The notes: generated from the letters alone by a model not told the origin. A stretch of 64,000 nucleotides of DNA from Acanthacorydalis orientalis (GCA_034766995.1 CM068315.1:43033818-43097817); one strand, 5' to 3'. Shown: positions 46,558 to 57,877, counted from the stretch's first letter. Made by a program: numbers and translations.

Positions 46558-48169
46558 ATAATCGTATTTATGTTATAATTTAATAACACGAACAATATAT
46601 CAAAAGCGTTCAATTCCTATAATAGTTATTAACTTAATTCGATTCTTCAGCTTATAAGTGAACTTATGCTTAAGTTATTTTGTAAAGTAATAACGTCCTT
46701 TGTTTTCAGTTCATTGTTATCAAGTTTCTATTCTGCAATCTCTTTTTAATTATTAGCCATTGTTGGTTAAAATGTACAGTTAACAGTATTAAGAAGTATT
46801 TAATGTACAGTATCTAATACGTTAAGAAACGATTTTTTTTATTTTCTTTGTATTAATACAATAGTATTTTAATTGAAATCTGTTTTGTTTCAGGTAAGTC
46901 TACTTTTACTACAAATTGAAATATAAAAAAATGACAGAATCATGAATATAATTGTCATACGTTTGAATTACAAGTAAGTTTTTTTCATAATGTCTTTCTT
47001 AATACTGAAGAATAATTTGTCATAAATAAAGAGTAACATTAATAATAAAAGGTGCACATGTCAATACACTGTGAAATATAAAGATTTTTTTTTCATACGT
47101 CTGTTAATACCAAAACGATTTCTATAATTATAAAAAATAGTTTAAAGTTATAGTCGGTATAAACAGGATATTTTTGTCGTTCTTGTATTGAGTAATTGTG
47201 CTTTTGACATCTATTCAAACTAAAAACGCGTTGAATAATTCCACGTGAATTTCAAAATCGCCGTCGAAAAGAAATTTAAATTTAAAACTTCAAACAGATG
47301 TTATCAAGTACTGGCAAGCAAGCTGTACTCTGCAAAGAGGTTATTTCAACACATATGTCCTTGACATGACAGATATCCTTCGTGAACGCCACCCATCTCA
47401 TTGTGAACAGTCAATATGATAAAGGTATGACGTGACAGATTATTCAAAAAGTGCAAACTCGGCACCGTTATGAAAAACGATGAGAAGCTAGAAAAGTTAT
47501 GAACGCGGCCGGAGATAGAAAATTGTCAAATTTACTATAAGGAATAAATGTACCTAATGTATTTCGGAAGATGTATTTATCGGCGGTGATATTTTACGAA
47601 CGATAAATGTAATCGGTACAAATTAGTAGTAATCGACTGTCATCATATCGTTCACACTAATGATAATAAATGATTTATTTATCACAAAATAAAATAATCG
47701 AAATAATCATTCATTTTTGAACACTGTGAAACATTACTTCATAGTCGAGTCCATTGAGGGATTTTAAACTGTTGAGATTTACAGACCTGAAGAAAGATAC
47801 ATCTGTTAATACATTTTCAATTATAAAGCAATCAATTTTGTAATTAAATATTAATTTAGTAATTAAATATTATTAATAATTAAATATTTCTGAAAAACGA
47901 TCATTCTATTTGTACTTTTACTAATTACATTTTTTTTTGCAAGTATTCGTTTATTATTTAAATAATTATACAGGTTAATAAATAAATAATGAATGTATAA
48001 ATCTATATACTATTTATAAATCAATATAAATGAGATTTTGCTTTAAATATATGGACATATAAAATTTTGAAATATTAATTAATTTCTATAGATTATATAA
48101 ATTGAATTATACATTCATAAACATATTAAAAAGCCATTTCGATTATTTAGCCAATTTTGTGCTTTTAAG

Positions 48170-48171
<2 letters not shown>
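46558..48171. other. AT-rich non-coding sequence
   Basis: About 1.6 kb. A modestly GC-richer part at about 47220-47520. A junction-like TTTCAGGTAAGT at 46889-46900 has splice acceptor and donor motifs back to back but no exon. No gene recognised. Confidence 0.4.

Positions 48172-48223
<52 letters not shown>
48172..48223. repeat. (TA)n microsatellite
   Basis: About 26 TA units. Confidence 0.95.
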
Positions 48224-48230
<7 letters not shown>

Positions 48231-48278
48231 CATAATTACAGGATTTTTTCCCTGTATTTATACATATATATATACACA

Positions 48279-48628
48279 CTGTATATCTCGGTTTCAAGAT
48301 GCCCTTTGAATACCAAAAAAATGGTTGTAATTTTCGGATGGGTCTTATACAGCAGGAATAAAATTACCGAGTTTAAAAATTGGAATGTGGGAGGAGAGTC
48401 TTTCTTTAGTACCAAGTAAATAGAGAAATTAATATTTTATTAACATTATTATATACATTTTTTTAAACTCTAACAATTTTTATAAACTGTAACTATTTTA
48501 ACTATAGAATTATTTTATTATTATTGTGCGCTTTATGTCATCAGTATATGAAAAAAATGGAAAAAAATCATTTTAAATTCAACTGTTTCTTACACGTAGA
48601 GACATTGTATACGTCGTGATATACGGTA
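48279..48628. mobile_element. Non-autonomous TIR element (TATAAGAC type), copy 2
   Basis: Left end CTGTATATCTCGGTTTCAAG, right end (reverse complement) CCGTATATCACGACGTATAC; these match the right and left ends of 25745-26194, so this copy is inverted relative to it. About 350 bp. Inside, AATACCAAAAAAATGG recalls AACCCAAAAATTCTT near 26150 on the other strand. Next to a (TA)n tract on the right. No transposase. Confidence 0.65.
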
Positions 48629-48632
48629 TATA

Positions 48633-48687
<55 letters not shown>
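48629..48687. repeat. (TA)n microsatellite
   Basis: About 29 TA units with one CATA break, starting at the end of the TIR element. Confidence 0.9.
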
Positions 48688-48688
<1 letters not shown>

Positions 48689-48789
48689 TCCAAATTATGT
48701 ATAAAAAACTTCAACGTTAAAAATATATGCGTAAAAGTTTTATTACTAAAATTATACAAATATTAAATGATGGCCGTGAGTTATGTTTG

Positions 48790-49515
48790 ACTTCTATAAT
48801 CACAACAGGTGCTTGAAGTGATCATCTTTTAGCCTTCAGAAACTTCTGATTTCGGTGAACTACTGCACAAGCAACGTTGGTCAAAGTACCCAGTGTGATT
48901 GCTGCGCACAATATTTCAATTTCTTCCCATAGAGCGGCCAGTGTATCTGGTTTTCTACGATATATCACATCTTTTATGTTTTCCCATAAGAAGAACTTTC
49001 CATTTTGCTCACTTAAGAATGCGTTGTATGCGCTTAATCTGCTAACTCCTGTCTCATGTGCACATTGTTTGTCAGACTTTTGTGGCGAGCGTGTAAACTG
49101 TTTCAACAGCATAGCTGAGGAAGTAGAACTTGTTGCTATGCAAGACTTCCCGGAGCTTTTCTTGTGCATCGGTTTCGAATTTATCGCGAATGTGTGCAGT
49201 TATCAGGCGTGCCAGAGATCCTGTTGCAAACACACGCCGCAATTGTCATTGTATTTCATACACTTTCTCAAATTGAACTTTCTCAAATTTAAAATACCGC
49301 CTTAAAACAGGCTTGCGTTGCTGGATTCACAACTGTGCCTCTGCCATTTTGTTGATTGTCTTACCGATCGCATGGTGGCTCTAGTATTCGTGTAATTAAC
49401 GACATCTTTTGAGAGAACATCATATTAGATACTGTGGCCGTAATTCAATTCAATAATGAAGAAAGTCCATAGACAAACCTCTATTAAAGTGTGTACATAT
49501 TTTTCGACCTCTCTG
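48790..49515 (-). mobile_element. Internally deleted Tc1/mariner-like transposon
   Basis: The right end (5' side of the minus-strand element) is a terminal repeat ending ...ATATTTTTCGACCTCTCTG at 49515, related to the repeats at 49912-50066. An ATG (MAEAQL) lies near 49349. The N-terminal DNA-binding region follows in a broken frame (KFEKVQFEKVYE near 49280; ARLITAHIRDKFETDAQEKL near 49225-49170). The catalytic core is deleted and the C-terminal segment remains. No left terminal repeat was found; the element may be truncated near the (TA)n tract at 48687. Confidence 0.75.
48822..49169 (-). pseudogene. Fused transposase remnant, 115 codons open
   Basis: The open frame joins two distant parts of a Tc1/mariner-like transposase of the type with QFTRSPQKS...RQCARETGVS helix-turn-helix motifs (DUF4817-associated in my memory). 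Residues about 23-45 (LLKQFTRSPQKSDKQCAHET, then GVSRLSAY) are the second helix-turn-helix. Residues about 58-90 (KFFLWENIKDVIYRRKPDTL, then AALWEEIEILCAAI) are the C-terminal region after the last catalytic residue. The whole acidic catalytic core between them is missing. The frame ends at LKAKR. It is remarkably open for such a relic, but no promoter or splice signal is evident, and the opposite-strand 142-codon frame at 48877-49305 is its shadow. Confidence 0.7.
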
Positions 49516-49758
49516 AATATACATACATACATAAAATTATTGAATGAAGTAAGTATTTTGACTTAAACTTTAATTAAAATTTATAGCAATTTGCATTTAA
49601 AGCGCAGATTTCTAGAAATAAGTTGATTTTATGATCGATTTAGATTTGAAAATATAAATAACGTTTATTTCTATTTAAAAACTGGTCGTGACTGTATTAT
49701 TATTATTTAAAATTTTTATGATAAAAGTGAGATAAGTTTTGTTATAATTCAATAACAT

Positions 49759-49808
<50 letters not shown>

Positions 49809-49911
49809 CTTTACCGTATATATTGAATTAATCACGATTTTTATTTAAAGAGAATAGAAAAATAATAGTTATATTTATTATATTGTTTTCTTAGACATTG
49901 CCGTACTAATT
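49516..49911. other. AT-rich sequence with (TA)n
   Basis: (TA)n at 49775-49805. Nothing else recognised. Confidence 0.6.
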
Positions 49912-50066
49912 CGATTCAACAATAAATTTCATAGATAACTTCTATTAAATTATGTATACTTTTTTTGGCCAATCTGTACATATATATATATATATGTACA
50001 GATTGGCTAAAAAAAGTATACACTATTTAATAGAAGTTATCTATAAATTTTCTTTATTGTCGCATC
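49912..50066. mobile_element. Back-to-back transposon termini forming a hairpin
   Basis: Left arm about 49914-49978 ends ...TTTTTTTGGCCAATCTG; right arm begins CAGATTGGCTAAAAAAAGTA (49999) and runs to about 50062. The arms are near-perfect inverted copies (shared AATAGAAGTTATCTATAAAT on the right, ATTTCATAGATAACTTCTAT on the left). They are separated by TACATATATATATATATGTA. Both arms match the terminus at 49415-49515, so two element ends of one family meet across a short (TA)n. Confidence 0.8.
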
Positions 50067-50559
50067 GTGTTATTATATATATATATATGAGGGAGAGAGA
50101 TGGAGTGAAAAAAAGAATTAAATAAACAGCTGAGTTTTCTTTAAATATCGCATTAATTATTTAAAAAAATCCTTTTTGTTAATATTGCTAATATTTCGAG
50201 AATTTCGTACATTCAAATTGAATACATTTTAGATATATAGTAATTATTTGATCACCAAGTATAGACAATTTATAACTATTCACATACAAAACAAACGCTG
50301 TTCATATGTTGATAATCTTTGTATAGATTGCAGTATTAAAAAAAAACTTAAAAAAGTTTATAATTATTAAAATAGTAGTAGTTACAAGTACACAATTCAT
50401 AAATAATGTTCAATGCACAATGCACTACAGATGGGTAAAAAAACAAATAAAAAAAACAACCAGAACAAAGAACCTTTGTTTGGAGAAAATATCGTGCATA
50501 TACACTAAAACACTTCTAAAATGCGGGCATTAAAAAAAGTACGTATGGAATTAACTAAC
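50067..50559. other. AT-rich non-coding sequence
   Basis: Short (AT)n at 50073-50088 and GAGAGAGA nearby. No gene recognised. Confidence 0.5.
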
Positions 50560-51006
50560 CGGATAATGAATGCGATTGCAAAAGCAGTAACTTGTTATGT
50601 TCCGCAACAGGAAATATCATAACTAAATCGAGCATCTACGCACGTTCGATACGAACCACTCCATTCGATTCTATTTTCGTTTTATTCTGTTCGGATACTC
50701 CTATGCGAATGGGTCTGTTGAACTGACCACTCGGATATGGTACGGTTTTAAGAAACAGTTCAAACCAATAAAAAACATTCCATGTTGTACGTATATAACA
50801 ATTTTGTTTATATCGTGAAAGCTTAAATTCTTTATGCGCTATTGTATTTTTCCTGGATAAAAAAATGTATATAAACGGGTATGTTTCTCTTAATAAACCG
50901 TGGCGAGCTTTAAATAATACTGATGATGATGGATACAACAGTTTCCGATTAAAATACTGTAGAGATGATTCATTTTTAAAGGTTATTTTTATTCGATATA
51001 CCACAT
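50560..51006. other. Unrecognised region with a 122-codon minus frame
   Basis: The minus frame at 50636-51004 is one of the longest in the window not made of simple repeats. It is rich in basic and aromatic residues (for example FIYIFLSRKNTIAHKEFKLS, residues about 45-64). I recognise no domain, signal peptide or transposase motif, and codon use looks like random AT-rich sequence. I do not call it a gene. Confidence 0.3.
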
Positions 51007-51399
51007 TGTATATATATATATAAAATTTTTACAAACAGCATATTTACTTGATATAACAGAAATAATTTTAAATTTTATACTCCTGCTTTTTTAATTAATA
51101 CGAATATACATGTGTAACCGTTTACATCAACATTTGTATAATTAATATATTTAATCTCTTCATCAGAAATATACTGATTTACATAAATAATGGTCCATAA
51201 TAATTTTAAATATTAATATTTTTTATGTATTTCTGTGAGTAATGTACAAAGTCCGTTTAAGCTTTTTTCAAATGGATGTCACTAGGGAAATGTAATGAAT
51301 TATTAAAGACATTGTATTGTTGATATTTGATTCGTAGTATGATATGCTGATCTTTATTTTATTCATATTATTATAATTATAGAGCGTACGAATTATACT
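51007..51399. other. AT-rich non-coding sequence
   Basis: Short (TA)n at 51007-51021; nothing else recognised. Confidence 0.5.
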
Positions 51400-52080
51400 A
51401 TGCAGGTCTTTCTGAAAAGGAAACAGTTTTTTAATTTGAAATTAAACACAAATTTTGTACAATAATGTCAAGTTTCTTTATTGTAAATAATAGTTGGGGG
51501 TATGCGATTTATAAATGAAAAATAATATCGTGTAAGTGACCGCCGGTGTTTTCTGACAGTAACTATTATTTTCTTAAAATATTCAGAAAGTCTCTACACA
51601 ACTGGGGCTCGATTTCACTGATTCTTCTTCGGATTTCATCTTTTGGATCGAATTTTTTTTAAGAATTATTGACGTACACCTGTGACCCTAGAGAAAATAG
51701 TCAAACGGTGTTAAATCACAGGATCTCGGTAACTAAATAATGTCTCAATTTCTGGAAATAACACTACCAGGAAATTTCGTCCTTAATAAATGAATTGTTC
51801 ATCAGCTTTGCAGTTTGTTGCACTGTTCTGTTGAAACTACATGTTGTACATATCAATATCATTCAATTATGTCCACAAAAATTGGTAATCAGGTTTTTGT
51901 ACCTTTTCTATTCATAATATCGCTTTACCAAGCTGATTCTTAAAAAAGTAAGGACCAATGACTCCACCGGACCAGAGTGCGTACCGAAAAGTCATTCTTT
52001 TTGTATGCAGAGGGTTCTCAACGGTCATCCTCGGATTTTTTCACCCCATTTTCGGTAGTTTGGCTTGTTGACGTAGTCAT
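51400..52080 (-). pseudogene. Decayed Tc1/mariner-like transposase, C-terminal part
   Basis: On the minus strand, in several frames: VNKPNYRKWGEK (near 52060-52030), a WSGGVIGPYFF-like segment (near 51975-51940), an FQQ(D)GAT-like segment near 51830, and GGHLHDIIFH near the end (about 51555-51525). These are the typical late blocks of transposases in the same broad group as 48790-49515. At the left, GCAGGTCTTTCTGAAAAGGA (51402) is probably the 3' terminal repeat. At 52137-52165, TATTTAATAGAAGTTTCTCG recalls the terminal repeats at 50026-50043. The N-terminal part is missing, and stops and shifts are frequent. Confidence 0.7.
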
Positions 52081-52746
52081 TTTAGAAATTAGAGTCATTG
52101 CTATTTAATAAAAAATAAAAATATGAATAAAAACAAATTATTTAATAGAAGTTTCTCGTTTATAGTAAAATATTGTTACTTCAAATTATTTTTTTTATAG
52201 TTATATTTATATATATATATATATATATACAGTTATAAGTTTTTTATAGTTTAATAATTTTCCAGTAAAATTTTCACATTTCGATAGAAATATTGGAATT
52301 TAATTAATTTGGAATTATAGAAATACTGGATTTTAATAGACTTATCATTATTAACTTATAGATAATTAAAAAAAATATTTTAATATAAGAAGAATGTACA
52401 CATTCTTCATTCTTTTCCGGCGGAAGAATTTAAAAATTACTATTCAGTAAATTGAAATGTTTTTCTCTATCTGATATACAGCTTTAAACTTTTGCCATGC
52501 GATTTTTATCTGTTTGTCTCGCTGCAAGTTACTACTATTGGCACACTTTTCAGTTCTGATAACAAAAAGCAGAATATATAAGAATTGCTTACAGACTCAC
52601 AAAAACAATTTTATTTTACTAGAATACAAAGCTAACATTATTTTAGATCGAACGTTTGATTGTAGCAAATAATTCCTTTGAAAATAGATATATTTTATAC
52701 ATCTATTTGTATACTTTTGTTTCTGTTTTATTGCTCAACCTGTATT

Positions 52747-52750
<4 letters not shown>
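52081..52750. other. AT-rich non-coding sequence
   Basis: (AT)n at 52207-52229; possible transposon end at 52137-52165 noted above. No gene recognised. Confidence 0.45.
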
Positions 52751-52800
<50 letters not shown>

Positions 52801-52822
52801 GTATATATTTGTGTATATGTGT
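52751..52822. repeat. (AT)n microsatellite
   Basis: About 20 AT units followed by GTATATATAT and TTGTGTATATGTGT variants. Confidence 0.9.
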
Positions 52823-52879
52823 AGTTTGATAGAAGAGAGAAAAACAAAATGTTGTATACGTCATGTAAAAATTTACTTC

Positions 52880-53340
52880 TAAACAAAAAAAAAATACATA
52901 AATAAAAATCCCACGGAACACGCAGTGCGTTCACGCCGGAGTTTGTTAATAAAAATGTTGGAACCAGCGATGCGAACGTCCAACGGACCCCGCGGCGGCC
53001 TTCCAATTGCCGCTGCTGAATTTATGTAAACTCGAGTGACGTGAATGTGTGACTGTGTGCGTACTTTTTATATATGTGTTCATCTATGTGTGTGCTTACG
53101 CGATTACAAATAATCGATACCGCAAACACTGACCGAACCGCGAAATGTAACGGACTGCACGTATATAATGCACTATATTATGGCCAGAGACGGAACGTAA
53201 CATTTATGAAATCAGAGCTTATGTAATGCGATATCTTAGATAAATATTGACGGGATCGATACGTTTGCAGAACGAGAAAAGGAAACAGTCCTCGAGACTA
53301 TTTATTGTTTTTTGTTAAGACTGTGAGATAGGAAGAATAA
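52880..53340. other. GC-richer non-coding island
   Basis: Balanced to GC-rich at 52905-53020 (GACCCCGCGGCGGCCTTCC near 52984) and mixed to 53340. No repeat family matches. The 86-codon minus frame is partly TA read-through. Possible regulatory region or untranslated exon. Confidence 0.4.
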
Positions 53341-53826
53341 AGTAGGTACTAGTCAAATTAAATTCATGTAAAATAGAATAACATCAACTATTTTTTTATA
53401 AAAAAATAATGAAATTCATTAAATTTTCTTATTAAAAATGTTGTTTTATTTTAAAGATGATTTAGAGAAAATGGTATCGTTCTTGTAACGTACAAATATA
53501 TAAATGATGAATACTAATATTTTAATAAAATAATATTAATTAATCTCCTTGTTATATTGTATGTTGTTTCATTTTTTTCCATTATTTAATCAGAAAAGCA
53601 GTATTACACAGCAATATATATTGATTGTGCTCAGCAATTTTTATTCTTGAAGATTTGCATGTATTTATATTTCTATCCATTTTCATTACCAATAAACACA
53701 TACATCATTTTTTAATTATTATATTTTGTTAGAACAGAAGATTCATGTTTACTTATCGATTTTCTCCATCTTATTGTAGGAATTAGTGTTAGATACAGAC
53801 AGAATACGTTATATAAAACTAAAATA
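53341..53826. other. AT-rich non-coding sequence
   Basis: Nothing recognised. Confidence 0.5.
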
Positions 53827-54375
53827 TTAGATTGGTAGAAAAAAATTGCGGTTTATAACCTTCAAATTCATATACATTTGGTTTTCCTAGCTGTTTTAAC
53901 TGTTGGATGACTAACGCCTAATTTTTGTGCAAGTTCTTGAATTGTTGTGCGTGGTTCTGATTTAGCTAACGCCTTCAGTTAGTCGTTATGAAATGAAGAA
54001 GAATGCCCGCGACTTTCTTGTTTTTCAAGGCTCTCGTCCTCAGCACGAAATTTTTGGAACCACCATTGCACCGTACGTTCCTTAACAGTATCCACACCAA
54101 AAGCATCGTTTAGTTTATAAACAGTTTCTGCTGCTTTACCACCTGTTTAGAACTCATAAAACAAATTACTCTTATTTGCTTCTTTTCCATCTTTAATTCA
54201 ATAGCCTAATTTGAAGAAAAATTAATAATAAAATCAAAATTGATGTTGCCAAAATGCAAAACGAAAAATGCACTCTAAAATGGATATTAATATGAGAACG
54301 ATAAAATGATTTTCATTGAAAAAAATTGAGGTTAGAATTCAGAAAAAAACCGCAATTAGTTTCTTACCAACATAA
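53827..54375 (-). mobile_element. Mini-mariner copy, mellifera-like, catalytic domain deleted
   Basis: About 549 bp. Left (3') end TTAGATTGGTAGAAAAAAAT; right (5') end TTAGTTTCTTACCAACATAA then TA. On the minus strand MEKKQIR starts near 54190. The first helix-turn-helix is frame-broken; the linker and second helix-turn-helix are traceable. The junction reads QLGKPNVYEFEGYKPQ (near 53905-53850), so the DNA-binding region runs straight into codons of the 3' terminal region. A frameshift and stops prevent expression. Confidence 0.85.
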
Positions 54376-54702
54376 TACATGAAATACTTGGTATATTCTG
54401 GGGTTGGATTTTCCCCATCCCCCTTATTCCGTAAAAATGTTTTCATTCGTTTCAAATATTTTTATCTTTAGACAATCGTATACGTGGTAGTTTAATAATG
54501 AAGAAGAATTAAAAATGGAGCTGTCTACATTTTTTGAAAATAGAAATAATCCGTCCTATAAAAATGCAATTTATAAATTATCTTCTCGCTGGAAAAGTGT
54601 TGTTCAATGCAAAAGTGATTATTTTATTCTATGTAAAAATACACAAGTGTTTTTTTTTCGATTGAAAAACGATAGAACTTTTTTGGTTACCTGATATGTG
54701 TG

Positions 54703-54708
<6 letters not shown>
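54376..54708. other. AT-rich non-coding sequence
   Basis: Includes GGATTTTCCCCATCCCCC near 54407. Nothing recognised. Confidence 0.5.

Positions 54709-54764
<56 letters not shown>
54709..54764. repeat. Compound (TA)n(TG)n(TA)n microsatellite
   Basis: About 15 TA units, seven TG units, and a second short TA run. Confidence 0.95.
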
Positions 54765-54768
<4 letters not shown>

Positions 54769-55050
54769 TTGTATATAGCATATATTTAAAAGAAAAAAGC
54801 GATTTAGATAATATAAAACAAGCTATTTAATCAAAATTTGTAATTTAATGAAACATTTTGGATGCAATACATGAAACACATCAATCAATGATTATATAGT
54901 TAACAGTAAAGTACTAATATTTAAAAAATAGTCGTTATATATTCCATTAATCAATTTGATTATATTTTATCGTTCACAAGAGTGTTATTATTTTGTAATA
55001 TTTTTTCTGTATTCAAATAGTAGTCAAATTTATACATATATTTTGTTTAT

Positions 55051-55069
55051 ATATATGTATATATGTATG

Positions 55070-55125
<56 letters not shown>
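55051..55125. repeat. (TA)n microsatellite
   Basis: GTATATATGTATGTATA followed by about 27 TA units. The frame over it is IYIYIY. Confidence 0.95.
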
Positions 55126-55128
<3 letters not shown>

Positions 55129-55954
55129 TACACATGTTGTAAGTACAGCCCTGTAGTCGATAGGAACGGCATACTACCACAAAATACTACCCACTCAAAA
55201 GTAAACAACATGTGTAAAATTAATTTTGTTTATTGCCAATCAACCGATTCTGCAAAATCTGGATAAAAATTTGTGAAGAGATTAAACAACTGGAAATTTC
55301 CAGTAAAATGTAATTGTTTGTAAGTTATAAAGGACGGCCGTTCTATATGTATATATATGTTTGTAAAAGCGCATTTGTTATGTGTACTTAAACATTTAAT
55401 TCACTCACATAAATACGCCTATAGTCATTTACGTGGCTTTTATGTGTGTATACTAATAAAAAGTCTATATTTATTTTACAAAAACGACTTCGAGTAGTTA
55501 ATATCTATTATTATTAATTTTAAATATTTGTAATTTTTGACAAAGATATAACGCAGATATTGAAAAAATAGTGAATAATTTTACATCTGGTTCTTGTTAG
55601 ACAAGAAATAGTATTATCAAATTAACTTTTTTTCTTATGCGCAGAAAAAGTGAAATACAGAAAATGAAAAATAATATATTGCCATGAAATTTAAGAATAT
55701 GGGATTTTTGTAACTATTAATATTGAAATTTAAATAACTTTTTATCTTCGATGTAATTATATGAAATGATTAAAAATGATTTTCACAAAAGAATTATTTT
55801 TTCATTTTACATTCAAAAATAATTGAATTAAAAATTTTAAATAAATGATTACTCATCATTGGTATTGATCAGATATAGAAAAATCTATTATTAATGAAGT
55901 TATTCTTTACTTTAACTCTCTAAGGAAATAATATATCCAAAAATGTGTTACGGG
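55126..55954. other. AT-rich non-coding sequence
   Basis: A slightly GC-richer first 250 bp; no gene or repeat recognised. Confidence 0.45.
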
Positions 55955-56150
55955 AATAATCCAAAATGATCTTTAATCATTTTTTAATCAGAAAATTATT
56001 TTGTTCTTTGTCAGGTGAGAAAATAATCCGCTTGTGAAAGTGATAATCATAGTGTGGGAACTGTATAATTAAAAAAAAAAATTGAAGTTCCATTTTGGAT
56101 TTTTGTAAACATCTTGAAAGATAAAAGATACAAGACGTTATTTATATTTT
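55955..56150. repeat. DR1 dispersed repeat copy
   Basis: AAAATGATCTTTAATCATTT, GTCAGGTGAGAAAATAATCC, TTGTGAAAGTGATAATCATA and GTGGGAACTGTATAATT follow the second half of DR1 as in 46010-46080. Confidence 0.55.
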
Positions 56151-56219
56151 ATCGATTTCGAACTAATATTAAAGTCAATACATTTTCGATCGTCTTCCAT
56201 TATTCTAGTATTTTTTTTA

Positions 56220-56425
56220 ATTTGTTATGCATCAGAACAGTTTCCCTTAACCTTGAAAAAATCATTCTCGTGGATCGGTATCATTTTTTTTAACAATCTG
56301 AAAAGTTTTCACCATCGTTCAGACACCACTGTTTTGTGAGGTTATACCAACTGCTTGGCCAAGATATATAATGTTTTTAAATGTTAACACTGGCACTCCA
56401 AAATCCTAAAACGACGCAAATGTAT
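56220..56425. repeat. Dispersed repeat shared with 27180-27470
   Basis: TGTTTTGTGAGGTTATACCA and GGCCAAGATATATAATGTTT match 27337-27390. It is followed by AAAACGACGCAAATG, as in the 27 kb copy. Family unknown. Confidence 0.5.
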
Positions 56426-56739
56426 TTTAATTAAAAATAGGGTTACGATTGATTAAATTTATGGACACATAATTAATTTTTACACCTAACAAATTCAAGA
56501 TTAAATTATTTTTTTCTATATATCTGTTTTTAGTACCGACAAAAAATGTATTTATTTCTCAGATTTGAATAATTATGTTATAATGTATAAAATATTTAAG
56601 AACGATGAATAATAGTTTCTATTCCTCGTCTCACATTTCAAACATTCATTAGATGGATTACATTCTTCCAGAAAGGTTTTATAAAATTAAATGCTCAGAA
56701 ATTCTCCATTTACCAATTTATTTTGTATACGTGTTTATA

Positions 56740-56741
<2 letters not shown>

Positions 56742-56786
<45 letters not shown>
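56742..56786. repeat. (AT)n microsatellite
   Basis: About 22 AT units. Frames on both strands read through it. Confidence 0.95.
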
Positions 56787-56793
<7 letters not shown>

Positions 56794-56794
56794 C

Positions 56795-57115
56795 ATGTAT
56801 CTGACAAAAGCTTGTAGCGACGTTACTAATCTCATCAAGCACAACATTATAAATTTCGCGACAATTTTGAATAAAGCGGATAGACGAGAGGCGACGGCCC
56901 GGCTACGGAATGAAACTGAAAGGACTCCTCCATTATGCATAAAACAATAGATAAATGAATTAAGCGGACGTGATGAGGGTACGTTACGAACGAACGTACT
57001 TGTATAAAATTTTGCAACGGCATCGGCGTCGACGCTGCCGCGACGTGTTGTCTTCGCCGTGACCAAAACACTCGGACCACCACCATCCATGTCATAAAAC
57101 CTGACGTATGACCCG
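56795..57115. other. GC-rich non-coding island
   Basis: The highest density of CpG in the right half (GGCATCGGCGTCGACGCTGC near 57018). Two minus frames of 126 and 82 codons overlap in different frames and neither has a recognised motif; the longer one ends in TA read-through. Candidate regulatory element or unrecognised first exon. Confidence 0.4.
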
Positions 57116-57349
57116 TTCTTTGGAAAATAAGTGTTTTGCTAGTTTAATAAACCAAAAAATTAACGTCGCATACAGGATGTAGTGATCCGTGAATAATAAT
57201 AACCATTATATTCTTTATCCTGTAAGGAGATTTATTTTTTAATATGTGTATGTGATGGATGCTGTGCAGTAATCTTTGAAATATTTTAATAGATTGCTGG
57301 TAATAAAACAGTATAGCCATTTGATGTTACAATACGCTTTTAGCACTGG
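57116..57349. other. AT-rich non-coding sequence
   Basis: Nothing recognised. Confidence 0.5.
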
Positions 57350-57560
57350 GGCTATTTTTTTTCATTTGTGGATTTTCCTGTACCTTAGCGCTATATTTAT
57401 AATAAAATTACTTTCAAATGCACTTAAGACTCCAAAGTGATCAATAATCATGTATCGAACATTTTTGATAACCATTGACGTTTGTGGGGTGAGAAAGTAA
57501 TTAATTTGGGGAAGCTACGTAATATCAATAACAGATCTGTTGCTGTTTGCCCTGATAACA
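57350..57560 (-). repeat. DR1 dispersed repeat copy (reverse)
   Basis: CCTGTACCTTAGCGCTAT, AAGTGATCAATAATCATGTA, CGAACATTTTTGATAACC, GTTTGTGGGGTGAGAAAGTA and TTGGGGAAGCTACG: the same order and direction as 45880-46110. Confidence 0.6.
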
Positions 57561-57748
57561 AAAAAATCAATAGTTCCTTTTTTGTATAGAAAATTATACA
57601 TGCTGACATTATTTAAATAGTTTTTTTTGTATTCAACTACTTTTTTCCATAAAACACCTCTTATTCCAGTAAATAACAGCAAGAAACTACTTCAGATAAA
57701 AAGATTATTAAAATTAATTTTGGAACGTTTTTTTTTTAAATTCCCTTT

Positions 57749-57787
57749 AACCCATTAAGTGTCACTGTTGCGTATATGCAACATTAA
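57749..57787. other. Possible piggyBac-type end with a near-palindrome
   Basis: TTAACCCATTAAGTGTCACT starts at 57749 and is followed by GTTGCGTATATGCAAC, a near-palindrome. TTAACCC is typical of piggyBac-like ends, but no partner terminus was found in the window. Confidence 0.3.
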
Positions 57788-57875
57788 TTTTTGAATTTTT
57801 TTCTCTGTTAAAATATTTTTTTAAGCTATTTTATATAACAGTAAACATTGATTCATAACTTTGCAAGACAAGACC

Positions 57876-57877
<2 letters not shown>

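Noticed and set aside
46889..46900. TTTCAGGTAAGT as an intron-exon-intron junction
   Set aside because: Acceptor and donor motifs are directly adjacent, leaving no exon, and no coding sequence is near.
48877..49305. 142-codon plus frame
   Set aside because: It lies antisense to a transposase remnant whose family blocks are recognisable on the minus strand, so it is a shadow frame.
50636..51004. 122-codon minus frame as a gene
   Set aside because: No recognised domain, no codon bias apart from AT richness and no neighbouring signals; a frame of this length can arise by chance in 64 kb.
56710..57090. 126-codon minus frame
   Set aside because: It ends in a (TA)n read-through and overlaps a second minus frame of 82 codons; neither has a recognisable domain.
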